Source of the DNA: an uncultured Acetatifactor sp.
Lineage (GTDB): Bacteria > Bacillota > Clostridia > Lachnospirales > Lachnospiraceae
Length of the DNA: 64,000 nucleotides
Assembly: GCA_934436245.1 (NCBI GenBank)
Contig: CAKSAM010000009.1
Coordinates: forward strand, 18,394 to 82,393
Direction: 5' to 3'
The position numbers were made by a program, and so were the translations under genes. This document shows positions 11,501-19,786 of the stretch, in pieces (within the stretch, counting starts at the first letter, position 1; each line of letters opens with the position of its first letter). The notes under the pieces were generated by a model that ran no database searches, was not told the DNA's origin, and worked only from the letters and a program-made list of their open reading frames with translations.

Positions 11501-11957
11501 CCAGTGCGCCCCGTTTATCCGCACTGGCGATCAGCTTATCCATGTCCTGTGTGCTGATGCCATACTGCATGAATTCAGAGATCGCACTTTTCACCTCATG
11601 AATATAGCCCTGCTTATGCAGGAGACTTCCCATGGCAGGCAGCTGCTCCTTAAGGTCAGCTGCGATCTTTTGCAGCACCAGGCTTTTGCCGGTATCATCC
11701 AGCACCGGCATCTCCTTTGTCCCTACTTCTTCCAGAATCCGGTGGCTGAGTCTGCCAAAGCTTAAGACATCGATATTCAGGATACCGTCCCGGTCACTGC
11801 GCATGACCAGTTCCTTCTGGGTCTGCATAGTGAACTGATCCGGCACGATGATCAGGAAATTCTTTCCCGGTTCCTCTGCCGCCCGCTGCATGATCTCTTC
11901 ATATACTCTGTGGCTCTTTCCCGAGCCGGAAGGTCCGAAATAGAAACGTAAGCTCAT
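8514..11957 (-). CDS. addB: ATP-dependent helicase/nuclease subunit B
   Basis: 1147 residues. Partner of AddA with its own nuclease. Walker A GPSGSGKS is at residues 8-15. The C-terminal nuclease has IDYKSG, and the four cysteines of its iron-sulfur staple are present: one in the ACACRHF segment near residue 785 and C1103, C1106 and C1112 in CTYCAYKKVC. In characterised AddB this cluster is needed for DNA binding. TAGGAGG lies 6 bases before the ATG. The usual order addB then addA is kept, and a good sigma-A type promoter lies just upstream at 11989-12017. Confidence 0.96.
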   Translation of the reverse strand: MSLRFYFGPSGSGKSHRVYEEIMQRAAEEPGKNFLIIVPDQFTMQTQKELVMRSDRDGILNIDVLSFGRLSHRILEEVGTKEMPVLDDTGKSLVLQKIAADLKEQLPAMGSLLHKQGYIHEVKSAISEFMQYGISTQDMDKLIASADKRGALAMKLKDLKTLYQGFQDYIRDHFITTEETLDVLRRSLVRSKILPGSVVVFDGFTGFTPIQNRLIQEMMRVCGETIVTVTIGAEEDPYRQDGEQKLFHLSKKTVADLVKLAAEAEVARGKDVFVSGGTDRFEKAPALRYLEQNLFRYQYEPYVGEHQEIRMFEALSPREEVHQTALYIRQLIREEGLTYRDIAVVIGDLEGYASYVETEFGQLEIPCFLDRTRGIVLNPMIEYIKSALQLYLKDFSYDTVFHFLRSGMVDISREEIDELENYVIRTGARGYRTYSRLFTRRTEEMHCGDGENDTERAEETMERLNRVRGQFMDTVEILHPERREKAAEYVNHLYDFLEQNHIQQKLLNYQQQFEQEGDLSRAREYAQIYRLVMDLLDQIYGLLGEEEISLQEFADILEAGFGEITVGTIPQNVDRIVVGDMERTRLKQVKVLFFLGVNDGNIPKNASKGGIISDMDREFLIESGTEMAPSPRQQMYIQRLYLYLNMTKPSERLYLSYAKVNSEGRGIRPSYLIDTVRKLFPGLVVEYPQNRRRIEQIEGRKEGARYLAEELREYVEGTLQEEEQQDFYLMYCAYETDAAGRDRLTRAAFRRYKESGLSRVVARALYGQHLENSVSRLETYAACACRHFLQYGLSLQEREEFGFEVSDMGNVYHAVLESFAGKLAESGRTWWDFEDDFASQTIREAVEGYAATYGETVLYSSARNEYAITRMSRILTRTVLTLQQHLKQGSFQPDDYELSFRFVENLDSIHVDLSEEEKMHLQGRIDRIDVSEDAEHVYVKVIDYKSGNKKFDLAALYYGLQLQLVVYMNAAMELESRKHPDKEIVPAALLYYHIDDPTIETPVELTQEQINEEILAKLRMNGVVNSDPAVVERLDRFLQDKSKVIPVEKKKDGSFSARSGVLSSEELQVVSSYVDAKICEIGREILDGKIAAKPYEKGSEEACTYCAYKKVCGFDGSIPGYEKRQLAELDKQTLMQRMSGKEPGEST

Positions 11958-11988
11958 AGATTTCCTCCTAAGGTTACAAGCTGTTTCC

Positions 11989-12017
11989 TATATAATCATA
12001 AAAAACCATTATTTCAA
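11989..12017 (-). promoter_or_regulatory. Sigma-A-type promoter for addBA
   Basis: On the minus strand TTGAAA and TATATA are separated by exactly 17 bases, about 30-60 bases before the addB start. The -35 box overlaps the last codons of the exonuclease III gene, so addBA can be transcribed independently of that gene. Confidence 0.65.
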
Positions 12018-12761
12018 ATCCAGTTCGATCGGACAATGATCCGATCCCAGTACTTCTGTATGGATCTTCGCATCTGCCAGTCTGCCCTTCAGGCACTCCG
12101 ATACCACAAAATAATCAATTCTCCATCCGGCGTTTTTGGCTCTTGCCTGGAACCGGTAGGACCACCAGGAATATATCCCTGTCTGATCGGGATAAAAATA
12201 GCGGAACGTATCAATAAATCCGTTCTCCAACACCCTGGAAAAGCAGCCTCTCTCTTCATCCGTAAATCCCGCATTGCCACGATTGGTCTTCGGATTTTTC
12301 AGATCAATTTCCCGATGTGCCACATTCAGATCTCCGCCGTAGATCACGGGCTTTCGCTCTTCCAGTCTCTTCAGATATGCCAGAAAATCCGCCTCCCACT
12401 GCATGCGGTAGTCCAACCGCTTCAATTCCTGCTGTGCATTGGGCACGTACACCGTCACAAAGTAAAAATCCGGATATTCTGCCGTGATCACTCTGCCCTC
12501 ATGGTCATGCCCTTCCACACCGATGCCGTAAGTCACCTGCAGGGGCTCTTCTTTGGTAAAGATTGCGGTACCGGAATATCCCTTTTTCTCTGCATAATTC
12601 CAGTACTGATGATATCCGGAAAGATCCAGTGCGATCTGTCCCTCCTGTAATTTGGTCTCCTGTAAGCAGAAAATATCTGCGTCTATTTCCTGAAAAAAAT
12701 CTAAGAAGCCCTTCTGCATACAGGCTCTCAGTCCGTTTACATTCCATGAGATCAGTTTCAT
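12009..12761 (-). CDS. exoA: Exodeoxyribonuclease III / AP endonuclease
   Basis: 250 residues starting [13 protein letters not shown]. An ATG 15 bases upstream is possible, but GGAGAGG sits 6 bases before the chosen start. It belongs to the EEP Mg-dependent endonuclease fold and cuts DNA 5' to abasic sites in base excision repair. Visible catalytic motifs are [22 protein letters not shown] and the C-terminal GSDHCPIEL. The length is typical. It lies directly upstream of addBA, giving a small DNA-repair block. Confidence 0.95.
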   Translation of the reverse strand: MKLISWNVNGLRACMQKGFLDFFQEIDADIFCLQETKLQEGQIALDLSGYHQYWNYAEKKGYSGTAIFTKEEPLQVTYGIGVEGHDHEGRVITAEYPDFYFVTVYVPNAQQELKRLDYRMQWEADFLAYLKRLEERKPVIYGGDLNVAHREIDLKNPKTNRGNAGFTDEERGCFSRVLENGFIDTFRYFYPDQTGIYSWWSYRFQARAKNAGWRIDYFVVSECLKGRLADAKIHTEVLGSDHCPIELDLK

Positions 12762-12875
12762 ATTTTTCCTCTCCATTCAGTCCTACTTATTATTATCTCT
12801 ATTTTCTGTCCTATTTTCAGGACTTGATCAATCTGTCCACAAATCCATTTGTATATAATTAAAATAATGATTTTT

Positions 12876-13388
12876 CTATGATTGCTTTTCACTTTCCTCT
12901 TCCACAAGCTTATGATACATGACATGGATATCTTCATAGACACCGTCCTTATTCAGGAAGCCGCCGGGAATGATGCCCAGATCCACAAAGCCCAGCCGCA
13001 GATACAAATGGAACGCATGGATATTGGAAGCTACCACCGCATTGAACTGCAATATGCGATAACCGTTTGCCTTCGCCTGTGCCAGGCAATCCTTCACCAA
13101 CAGTTCACCGATATGTTCTCCTCTGCACTGTCTGTCCACGGCATAGCTGGCGTTGGCGATATGTCCCACTCTGCCGATATTGTTGGGATGCAGAATATAT
13201 AAGCCCTTCACATTGCCCTGCTCATCCTCCGCCACGGCACTTACGGTCTGTGCGGCAAAAAAATCTGCGGCATCCGCCTCTGTGAGTCCTTCCTCCTGGG
13301 GAAATGCCACGCCATCCTCTACCACCTGATTCCAGATCTCCGCCATTCTTGCCACATCTTTTGTTTCAAATTTTCTAATCGTAATCAT
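12876..13388 (-). CDS. GNAT family N-acetyltransferase
   Basis: 170 residues from MITIRKFETKDV. The frame extends 16 codons upstream to a GTG that overlaps the stop of the preceding gene (GTGA), so translational coupling from that GTG is an alternative. The GNAT core includes the acetyl-CoA pyrophosphate loop in QCRGEHIGELLVKD and the LGF strand near the end. This is the small-molecule or peptide N-acetyltransferase type (phosphinothricin acetyltransferase-like). The substrate is unknown. It is in line with the two hypothetical genes upstream of it. Confidence 0.8.
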   Translation of the reverse strand: MITIRKFETKDVARMAEIWNQVVEDGVAFPQEEGLTEADAADFFAAQTVSAVAEDEQGNVKGLYILHPNNIGRVGHIANASYAVDRQCRGEHIGELLVKDCLAQAKANGYRILQFNAVVASNIHAFHLYLRLGFVDLGIIPGGFLNKDGVYEDIHVMYHKLVEEESEKQS

Positions 13389-13432
13389 GTTTCCAACATC
13401 TTTCTGTTTCTTTTTCTGTTCTCTGTGCCATA

Positions 13433-14113
13433 TCACATCTGCTGCATTTCACCGCTATGCTGCTGCAGCCATTCCCACTCCTTGTGGGCGGCTTCCAGAG
13501 ATGCTTCGTATCCTTTCAGAATGTCTGACAGTCTCTTTACCTCCGTAATTCCACTTGCCTTGTTGTCCGGATGATCCATCCAGAGGTGCCGCTTTTCTGG
13601 TGGATAAATCGTTTCTATGGTATTCTCACCGATTTTCCACCATTTCTTCTGATAGTAAATAGAATTATCCACAATATCTAAAAAGGCTGCACGCTCCGCA
13701 ATTTCCCGGATCTCCGGCTGCGCTGCAGCACTGCCGCCCCACCTGCTGACCTGACTGATTTTTACGGCAGTGCCTTCCGGTTCTACCCGAAGCCACAGGG
13801 GATCTGCCGGTTTCTTCCAGATCTTGTCCAGTAAAAAATTTATCGGCCCCAACAATAAAATCGTCATACAGATCGCCAGAGCCGCCGCAAGGTCTCCGAC
13901 CCAGTTACTCTGCACAAGGAACTGGAACCACAGGTGGTCACTGTCCCGCACGCCCCAGACTCTCATGAGTACAAACACTGCTGCCGCAAGATAAATCACA
14001 ATGGTGGCAGCTACAAGGGGAAGCAGCACTTTTTCTTTTTTCATGCCCCATGCTGCATAAGCCTTCCGCTCTTTCTCCGTGAACAGCACTGGTAGTTCAT
14101 AGCTTTCTGTCAT
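13433..14113 (-). CDS. Membrane protein of unknown function
   Basis: 226 residues. Two hydrophobic helices, at about residues 29-52 and 73-95, separate a short N-terminus from a soluble C-terminal part of about 125 residues rich in Trp, Glu and Lys. No family is recognised. It lies 19 bp downstream of the SseB-like gene and overlaps the possible GTG start of the acetyltransferase, so the three probably form one transcript. Confidence 0.7.
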   Translation of the reverse strand: MTESYELPVLFTEKERKAYAAWGMKKEKVLLPLVAATIVIYLAAAVFVLMRVWGVRDSDHLWFQFLVQSNWVGDLAAALAICMTILLLGPINFLLDKIWKKPADPLWLRVEPEGTAVKISQVSRWGGSAAAQPEIREIAERAAFLDIVDNSIYYQKKWWKIGENTIETIYPPEKRHLWMDHPDNKASGITEVKRLSDILKGYEASLEAAHKEWEWLQQHSGEMQQM

Positions 14114-14132
14114 GCTTTTTCTCCCTCATTTG

Positions 14133-14582
14133 TCATTCTCCGAGAATAATATGAAGCAGATGCTTGTCCAGCATCAGCGTCCGGTTCCAGGGGTTCAGGA
14201 TCACACCTTCAATGCCTTCCGCAGTCAATGCCACGCGGAACAGCTGCTCCATATCCGTAAGAAACGTAGACATTACGCTGCCGCTTCCTTTCAGTTCTTC
14301 TTCAAAGCCGGTGAATGCCGACCACCATTTTTTCCCGTCTAAGGTCTGTACCGCCTGTAAGCGCATGGCGGTTCCGGCTGCCTGTGTCACCGCTTCCTTC
14401 ACATCTGCGGAAGGCGGTTCCACTGCCACGATGAGCTGCCCCTGCTCCCACATCCGCCTGCGCACCACTGTCAGAGCGTGTGCCAGAAGCTCTTCCGTGG
14501 GCTCCTGCTGTAATGCCAAAATTGCCTCTTCTATTTTCTCGTTTCCCTGTAATCCTTTGTCTTTTTTCTCATCCATAATCAC
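14133..14582 (-). CDS. SseB family protein
   Basis: 149 residues starting at a GTG with AAGGAT 9 bases upstream; an in-frame ATG two codons later is possible. The pattern of a helical N-terminus, the FTGFEEL region and the closing GIEGVILNPW segment fits the SseB N-terminal domain, which is common in Firmicutes as a small cytoplasmic protein of unknown role. It is the first gene of a three-gene set with the membrane protein and acetyltransferase downstream. Confidence 0.7.
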   Translation of the reverse strand: MIMDEKKDKGLQGNEKIEEAILALQQEPTEELLAHALTVVRRRMWEQGQLIVAVEPPSADVKEAVTQAAGTAMRLQAVQTLDGKKWWSAFTGFEEELKGSGSVMSTFLTDMEQLFRVALTAEGIEGVILNPWNRTLMLDKHLLHIILGE

Positions 14583-14775
14583 TGATCGTATCCTTTTTAT
14601 CTGTCATAATTTGGCAACTTTACTGCGTATTCCGGAAACATCCCGTAACTCCGGGATGTCAGAGTGCTGTCTCATGCTCCGTGTTCCATACGCAATTTAA
14701 TCGGTCCTCACTGCGTGTTGCACACTGCACATCCATGCCTATCATACCATAAATACTTACGCAATTCCACTTACG

Positions 14776-14865
14776 TTTCCCTCCGCGCATTTTCTCTCCG
14801 CGCATTTTCCCTCTGCGTATTTTCCCTCCGCACATTTTTCCTCTGCGCATTTTCCCTCCGTGCGC
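14776..14865. repeat. 15-bp tandem repeat, six units
   Basis: Six contiguous 15-bp units, each a variant of TTTCCCTCCGCGCAT, filling exactly 90 bp. Units differ mostly by transitions. The array lies in the 359-bp gap between the divergent SseB-like and phosphatase genes. Both strands are open across it (a five-residue period such as RGGKM on the minus strand), but neither frame looks like a real protein. The remainder of the gap holds no gene I can support. Confidence 0.9.
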
Positions 14866-14941
14866 TGTCTTTTCCTTGACAGTGACTACATTCATTGCTA
14901 ACATGAACCTGAGCATTTCAAGCTCAGAAATGAGGACAATC

Positions 14942-15808
14942 ATGAATACTTTTGACCCGAAGCATATTTACTGCGATGCCGCTAAACTGGCACGTCTGAA
15001 AAATAAAAAGCTTTTCCTGTTCGACATTGACGGAACGATTGCCGTGGGCGATACCCTGTACGAAGGCAGTGCGGATCTGATCCGGTATATCAATGACATC
15101 GGCGGCAAGGCTTATTACATTACCAACAACTCCACAAAGAGCGGTCTGGACTATGTGAAAAAATTCCATACCGCCTTTCATCTGGACAGCACCGAAGATC
15201 AGTTTATCACTTCCGGCTATATGACCCTGCGCTTTCTGAAGGAAAATTATGCTGAGAAAAAAATCTTTGTACTGGGAACTGCTTCCTTCGTAGCCGAACT
15301 GCGTAAAAATGGGCTTCATGTCACCGAGGTCTGCGAAGAGAATATCGACTGTGTGGTGGTTGCCTACGACAGTGAATTAAATTACGGCAAGCTTACGGAA
15401 GTCTGCAAGGTTTTATTCACCCAGGACGTTCCCTTTTACGGTACCAATCCGGATCTGCGCTGCCCCATCGACTTCGGGTTTATCCCCGATTGCGGTGCCA
15501 TCTGTGATATGATCACTGCCACCACCGATAAGCAGCCCATCTATTTAGGCAAACCCAGCAAAGATGTCGTAAAGCTCTGCCTCGAGATCTCCGGCTTTAC
15601 ACCGGAAGAGACCCTGGTGGTGGGTGACCGTCTGTACACGGACATTGCCTGCGGCATCAACGGCGGTGTGAATACCTGCGTCCTCTTCACCGGCGAGGCG
15701 CAGAAAAAGGATATCCTGACCCCCGAAGGTGATCCGAATACCCCTTATCTGCCTGACTATGCCTTTGACACGGTGCAGGATCTGTTAGATGCCTGCCGTG
15801 GAAACTAA
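14942..15808 (+). CDS. HAD-IIA family sugar phosphatase, NagD-like
   Basis: 288 residues. I start at the ATG at 14942, which has GAGGA 5 bases upstream, instead of the ATG at 14876 inside the repeat-flanked leader. HAD motif I is FLFDIDGT, motif II is YYITNNST, the Lys motif is in YLGKPS and the acidic motif is VVGDRLYTDI, all in normal order. The cap matches the C2 type of NagD and p-nitrophenylphosphatase proteins. It acts on small phosphorylated metabolites in the cytoplasm. It converges on gatB with 4 bp between them and no visible terminator. Confidence 0.88.
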   Translation: MNTFDPKHIYCDAAKLARLKNKKLFLFDIDGTIAVGDTLYEGSADLIRYINDIGGKAYYITNNSTKSGLDYVKKFHTAFHLDSTEDQFITSGYMTLRFLKENYAEKKIFVLGTASFVAELRKNGLHVTEVCEENIDCVVVAYDSELNYGKLTEVCKVLFTQDVPFYGTNPDLRCPIDFGFIPDCGAICDMITATTDKQPIYLGKPSKDVVKLCLEISGFTPEETLVVGDRLYTDIACGINGGVNTCVLFTGEAQKKDILTPEGDPNTPYLPDYAFDTVQDLLDACRGN

Positions 15809-15812
15809 CACT

Positions 15813-17258
15813 TTACAGTAATTCTTTCAGCATCTGATTGACGCTGGCAGGATCTGCCTTTCCTTTCATGGCTTTCATGGTCTGTCCCACGAGGAAGCCG
15901 ATGGCTTTTTCCTTTCCGTTGTGATAATCTTCTACGGACTGGGGATTTGCCGCAATGACTTCCTCAACGACCTTCCGCAGAGCGCCTTCATCATTGACCG
16001 TCTTCAATCCCTTATCTTCCACATACTGCTCCGGATCAATGTCTTCCTCGAACATTACCTGGAATACTTCCTTTGCTACCGAAGAGTTGATCACTTTTCC
16101 GTCCACCAGAGTGATCAATCTACTCAGATGTTCTGGTGAAAACCGGATATCCTCCGGCTCCATATCCTTCTCCTTTAACAGCCGCATGGTCTCCACCATC
16201 AGCCAGTTGGATACTTTCTTGGGCTGGCTTCCCAACGCTACCGAGGCTTCAAAAATATCTGCCAGATGCTTAGATCCGGTGATGATTTCAATGTCATATT
16301 CCGGAATGTCGTACTCATCCTTGTAACGTTTCATTTTTTCAGTGCGGAATTCCGGCTGCTTTGCCCGGATGCTCTCAAGCCACTCATCACTGATATAGAC
16401 AGGCACCAGATCGGGATCCGGGAAATAACGGTAGTCCTGTGCATCCTCCTTGGAACGCATTGCGTAGGAATATTCCTTGTTGTCATCCCAGCGTCTGGTC
16501 TCCTGAATGACCTCTTTCCCAGCCTCCAACAGGTCGATCTGCCGCTCCCGCTCGCCCTGGATCGCTCTGGCAATGGCCTTGAAGGAGTTCAGGTTCTTCA
16601 TCTCCGTACGGGTTCCGAATTTTTCCGCACCCACTTCCCGTACAGACAGGTTTACATCCGCACGCATGGAGCCCTCCTGCAGCTTACAGTCTGAGGCACC
16701 CAGATACTGGATCAGCAGACGCAATTTTTCCAGATAGGCGATGACTTCCTCTGCGCTGCGCATATCCGGCTCCGATACGATCTCGATCAGGGGCACGCCG
16801 GAACGGTTGTAATCTACCAGGGTACAATCTTCCCAGTCGTCATGCACCAGTTTACCGGCATCCTCCTCCATATGGATCTCATGGATGCGCACCGGCTTCG
16901 TATAGGTACTGCCAGCTTCTCCCACCACCTCGATCTCTACGGAACCGTTGCGACAGATGGGCAGGTACAGCTGGGAGATCTGATAGTTCTGTGGGTTATC
17001 GGGATAGAAATAATTCTTTCTGTCAAATTTGCAGTATTGGGTAATGTTACAGTTGGTAGCCAGTCCCACAGCCACCGCATATTCCACCACCTGCTTATTC
17101 AGCACAGGAAGAGATCCCGGCATGCCGGTACACACCGGACAGGTATGGGTATTGGGTCTGCCGCCGAACGCAGTGGAACAGCCGCAGAATATTTTCGTCT
17201 TCGTGGCAAGTTCTACATGAACTTCCAGACCGATCACTGTTTCATATTGTTTTGCCAT
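15813..17258 (-). CDS. gatB: Aspartyl/glutamyl-tRNA amidotransferase subunit B
   Basis: 481 residues, full length. The kinase-like subunit activates Asp or Glu on misacylated tRNA for amidation. The N-terminal zinc site is present as C25, C27, C40 and C43, and the helical plus YqeY-type tail ends in QMLKELL. It is the last of the aspS-gatC-gatA-gatB series, but is separated from gatA by a 254-bp gap that contains copy B of the dispersed repeat, so continued transcription through that structure is uncertain. Confidence 0.97.
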   Translation of the reverse strand: MAKQYETVIGLEVHVELATKTKIFCGCSTAFGGRPNTHTCPVCTGMPGSLPVLNKQVVEYAVAVGLATNCNITQYCKFDRKNYFYPDNPQNYQISQLYLPICRNGSVEIEVVGEAGSTYTKPVRIHEIHMEEDAGKLVHDDWEDCTLVDYNRSGVPLIEIVSEPDMRSAEEVIAYLEKLRLLIQYLGASDCKLQEGSMRADVNLSVREVGAEKFGTRTEMKNLNSFKAIARAIQGERERQIDLLEAGKEVIQETRRWDDNKEYSYAMRSKEDAQDYRYFPDPDLVPVYISDEWLESIRAKQPEFRTEKMKRYKDEYDIPEYDIEIITGSKHLADIFEASVALGSQPKKVSNWLMVETMRLLKEKDMEPEDIRFSPEHLSRLITLVDGKVINSSVAKEVFQVMFEEDIDPEQYVEDKGLKTVNDEGALRKVVEEVIAANPQSVEDYHNGKEKAIGFLVGQTMKAMKGKADPASVNQMLKELL

Positions 17259-17300
17259 AATAAATACCTTTCCGTATCTGTATTGTTACTTTATATCGAA

Positions 17301-17486
17301 GTCAAAAGCTCCCGACATTGATGCCTACGGATTGCTTCGTGCTACGCACTCCCACAATCCCACCCAATATTCGCATATCGTGGGATTATCATCCCACTTT
17401 TATGCTCATATCGGGGCGGGTCCTAAGGTCTTTCACCCACTTATGAGCAAGCTCATATGGGCTTAGACCTTTTGACCCTGGCATCT
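17301..17486. repeat. Dispersed structured repeat, copy B
   Basis: The fuller copy of the element also seen at 945-1113, here in the gatA-gatB gap. The ends are GTCAAAAG on the left and CTTTTGAC on the right, an 8-bp inverted pair, which is the form expected of a miniature inverted-repeat element. Inside are the same GTGGGAT/ATCCCAC hairpin and the nested AAGGTCT/AGACCTT stem. It shares about 160 of 168 positions with copy A. Confidence 0.8.
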
Positions 17487-17512
17487 TTGTATGTGTGCCT
17501 ATTTTCGTTGTT

Positions 17513-18949
17513 CTACTTCACGCTCTGTTCATAGGTATACGCCGCACGGATCAGTGTCTTCTCTTTAAAGCAGTCACCGATGAGCTGCATGCCGATGGGC
17601 AGTCCCTTGGAATCCGTACCACAGGGAACGCTGATCCCCGGCAGTCCCACCAGGTTAATGGAGATCGTATAAATATCTCCCAGATACATCTTAATGGGAT
17701 CCGACAGACTGCTGCCCAGCTTCGGTGCTGTGGTGGGTGCCACAGGTCCTAAGATCACATCATATTTTGCAAAAGCTTCGTCAAACGCCTTTTTGATCAG
17801 TGCCTTTACACGGAGTGCCTTCAGATAATACGCATCGTAATACCCGGAGCTTAAGACAAAAGAGCCCAGCATGATACGACGCTTTACCTCGGGTCCAAAG
17901 CCCTGGGAACGGCTTCTCTTATACATGGTGTGCAGGTCTTCCGCATCCTGTGCACGGTAACCGTATTTCACGCCATCAAAGCGCTCCAGGTTGGAGCTAG
18001 CCTCTGCTGCCGCAATGGTATAGTAAGTAGGGATTGCATAGTCTACCAGACTTAAGTCGAACTCCTCCACTTCTGCACCCTGTGCTTTCAGCACCTCTGC
18101 TGCCGCCAGCACCGCATCTCTGACCTCCGGATCCAGTCCTTCTCCAAAATAGTCTCTGGGAATACCGATCTTCATTCCTTTCACATCCGCTGCCAGTGCG
18201 GAGGTAAAATCCGTATCCTCCCGCTCCATGGAAGTGGAGTCTTTGGGATCGTGGGAAGTGATCGCCTCCAGCACCGTGGCACAGTCTGTCACATCCTTTG
18301 TCAGGGGGCCGATCTGATCCAGAGAGGAACCATAGGCGATCAGCCCGTAACGGGATACGGTTCCGTAGGTGGGCTTCATGCCGACTACCCCACAATAAGA
18401 TGCGGGCTGCCGGATAGAACCGCCGGTATCGGAACCCAGTGCTGCAAAACATTCCTCTGCTGCCACTGCCGCAGCGGAACCACCGGAAGAACCTCCGGGA
18501 ACATGCTCCGGGTTTCTCGGATTCTTCGTCACACCGTAATAGGAAGTCTCTGTGGTACTTCCCATGGCGAACTCATCCATGTTGGTCTTGCCCAGAATGA
18601 CTGCCCCTGCTTTTTCCAGATTCAGTACTGCCTCCGCACTGAAAGTAGGGACAAAATTCTCTAAAATTTTAGAAGAGCAGGTGGTCAGTGTTCCCTCGGT
18701 ACACATATTGTCTTTGATAGCGAAAGGGACACCGGCCAGGGGACCGGTCAATTCTCCCGCTTCAATCTTTTTCTGAACTTCCTCTGCCTGTTTCAAAGCC
18801 TTTTCCCGTTCTATAGTCACATAGCAGTGGTAAGTATCTTCACCGGCTGCGATCCTGTCCAGAACGGCCTGCGTCGCTTCCACCGCCGTAGTCCTGCCTT
18901 CCCGGATCGCCTTCGCCAGCTCTACAGCTGTCAGGGATAAAATATCCAT
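17513..18949 (-). CDS. gatA: Aspartyl/glutamyl-tRNA amidotransferase subunit A
   Basis: The amidase that releases ammonia from glutamine for the GatCAB complex. About 478 residues from MDILSLTAVE. The ATG two codons earlier lies too close to the GGAG site, which is 7 bases from the chosen start. The Ser-cisSer-Lys triad is intact at K79, S154 and S178, the same numbers as in the structurally known staphylococcal enzyme. It is separated from gatC by an unusual 387-bp gap full of hairpins. Confidence 0.97.
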   Translation of the reverse strand: MDILSLTAVELAKAIREGRTTAVEATQAVLDRIAAGEDTYHCYVTIEREKALKQAEEVQKKIEAGELTGPLAGVPFAIKDNMCTEGTLTTCSSKILENFVPTFSAEAVLNLEKAGAVILGKTNMDEFAMGSTTETSYYGVTKNPRNPEHVPGGSSGGSAAAVAAEECFAALGSDTGGSIRQPASYCGVVGMKPTYGTVSRYGLIAYGSSLDQIGPLTKDVTDCATVLEAITSHDPKDSTSMEREDTDFTSALAADVKGMKIGIPRDYFGEGLDPEVRDAVLAAAEVLKAQGAEVEEFDLSLVDYAIPTYYTIAAAEASSNLERFDGVKYGYRAQDAEDLHTMYKRSRSQGFGPEVKRRIMLGSFVLSSGYYDAYYLKALRVKALIKKAFDEAFAKYDVILGPVAPTTAPKLGSSLSDPIKMYLGDIYTISINLVGLPGISVPCGTDSKGLPIGMQLIGDCFKEKTLIRAAYTYEQSVK

Positions 18950-18984
18950 ATCCATTCTCCTTTATTAACCTCCTGGTCAAAACC

Positions 18985-19213
18985 ATTACCGTCTGAAAAA
19001 TTACATTTCTTACTCAGGCGGTAATAAACCAGTCTGTTTTCCAAATTTCAGCTATGATCTACCGCTTGGATATTATTTTCTAAACTTCAAGCGGTATTTT
19101 TCTTACTTTCATGCTGATTTGTACCATTTTTTACAGCCTAAATGCTGTAACCAGATTATAAAGCGGTAAATATTTGCTTCAACCTTGATTTTCCGGCATT
19201 TAATTACCGCTTT
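18985..19213. repeat. Four hairpins sharing an ACCGCTT / AAGCGGT core, gatC-gatA gap
   Basis: Reading on the plus strand: ATTACCGTCTGA (18985-18996) with TCAGGCGGTAAT (19014-19025), one mismatch; TACCGCTTG (19060-19068) with CAAGCGGTA (19088-19096), perfect; TTACAGC (19131-19137) with GCTGTAA (19144-19150), perfect; AAAGCGGTAA (19160-19169) with TTACCGCTTT (19204-19213), perfect. Three of the four use the same ACCGC core. No frame codes. The arrangement looks like a transcribed structured RNA or successive related inverted repeats rather than chance. Confidence 0.7.
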
Positions 19214-19257
19214 TATTCCGAAACATATTATTTAAGCAGTATTCTGCCTGATTTCTA

Positions 19258-19350
19258 ATCGAAAGTTTGAAAACTTTTGACATAATCGAAAATCTGAAGA
19301 CTTTTGACATTAGTCAAAAGTCCGAAGACATTTGATTTAATCAAATGTCT
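19258..19350. repeat. Degenerate 27-28-bp tandem repeat and stem at the gatC stop
   Basis: Three imperfect units with the pattern GAAA..CTGAAGACTTTTGACATAATC follow one another at 19261-19341. The last unit forms a perfect palindromic stem, AAGACATTTGA with TCAAATGTCTT (about 19325-19351), over the gatC stop codon. On the minus strand this could act as a terminator or an RNA-stabilising end. Units also contain TTTTGAC and GTCAAAAG, the terminal motif of the dispersed repeat. Confidence 0.55.
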
Positions 19351-19630
19351 TTGGTACCACAAACATATTGTCCTTCTCGCCAGGGGCATTGGCCAGGGTC
19401 TGTTCACTCTCATCCCCGTTAGTCACCACATCCTCACGGAAGACATTCTGTACCGGGAACACATGGGACATGGGTTCCACGCCCGTGGTATCCAGTTCAC
19501 TTAATTTATCGATGTAGTCCAGCATTCTTCCCATATCCTTTTTCGCCGCTTCCTTCTCTTCATCAGAAAGCTCGAGTTTCGCCAGAATGCCTACATATTC
19601 TATGGTCTCGTCACTGATTACATTTGCCAT
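19337..19630 (-). CDS. gatC: Aspartyl/glutamyl-tRNA amidotransferase subunit C
   Basis: 97 residues from [20 protein letters not shown]; a GTG four codons upstream also opens the frame. GatC is the small belt that wraps GatA and holds it to GatB. The conserved LSDEEK and MSHVFP segments and the length are typical. It follows aspS after 156 bp, where a small stem (AAATAAGC with GCTTATTT, 19757-19783) may end some aspS transcripts. Confidence 0.95.
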   Translation of the reverse strand: MANVISDETIEYVGILAKLELSDEEKEAAKKDMGRMLDYIDKLSELDTTGVEPMSHVFPVQNVFREDVVTNGDESEQTLANAPGEKDNMFVVPKTFD

Positions 19631-19786
19631 AACAATTCTCACGCCTTTCCATAACCTACAGGCTTTGGGACTTAAGGCACAAAGCCCGATGTGAAACTTA
19701 TATTAATCTCCATTCTGCAGATGCTTCCTTCCGTCGGAGGAATTGCGAATCAAATTCTAAATAAGCTATCATGCTTATTTTTCACA

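Noticed and set aside
14659..14943. 94-residue minus-strand frame with repeated RGGKM units
   Set aside because: Its periodicity is a by-product of the 15-bp tandem array. The plus strand is also open there, and no ribosome site precedes the ATG.
17259..19336. CRISPR array in the gat operon gaps
   Set aside because: Hairpin arms are similar, but there are no equal-length repeats with regular spacers and no cas genes.
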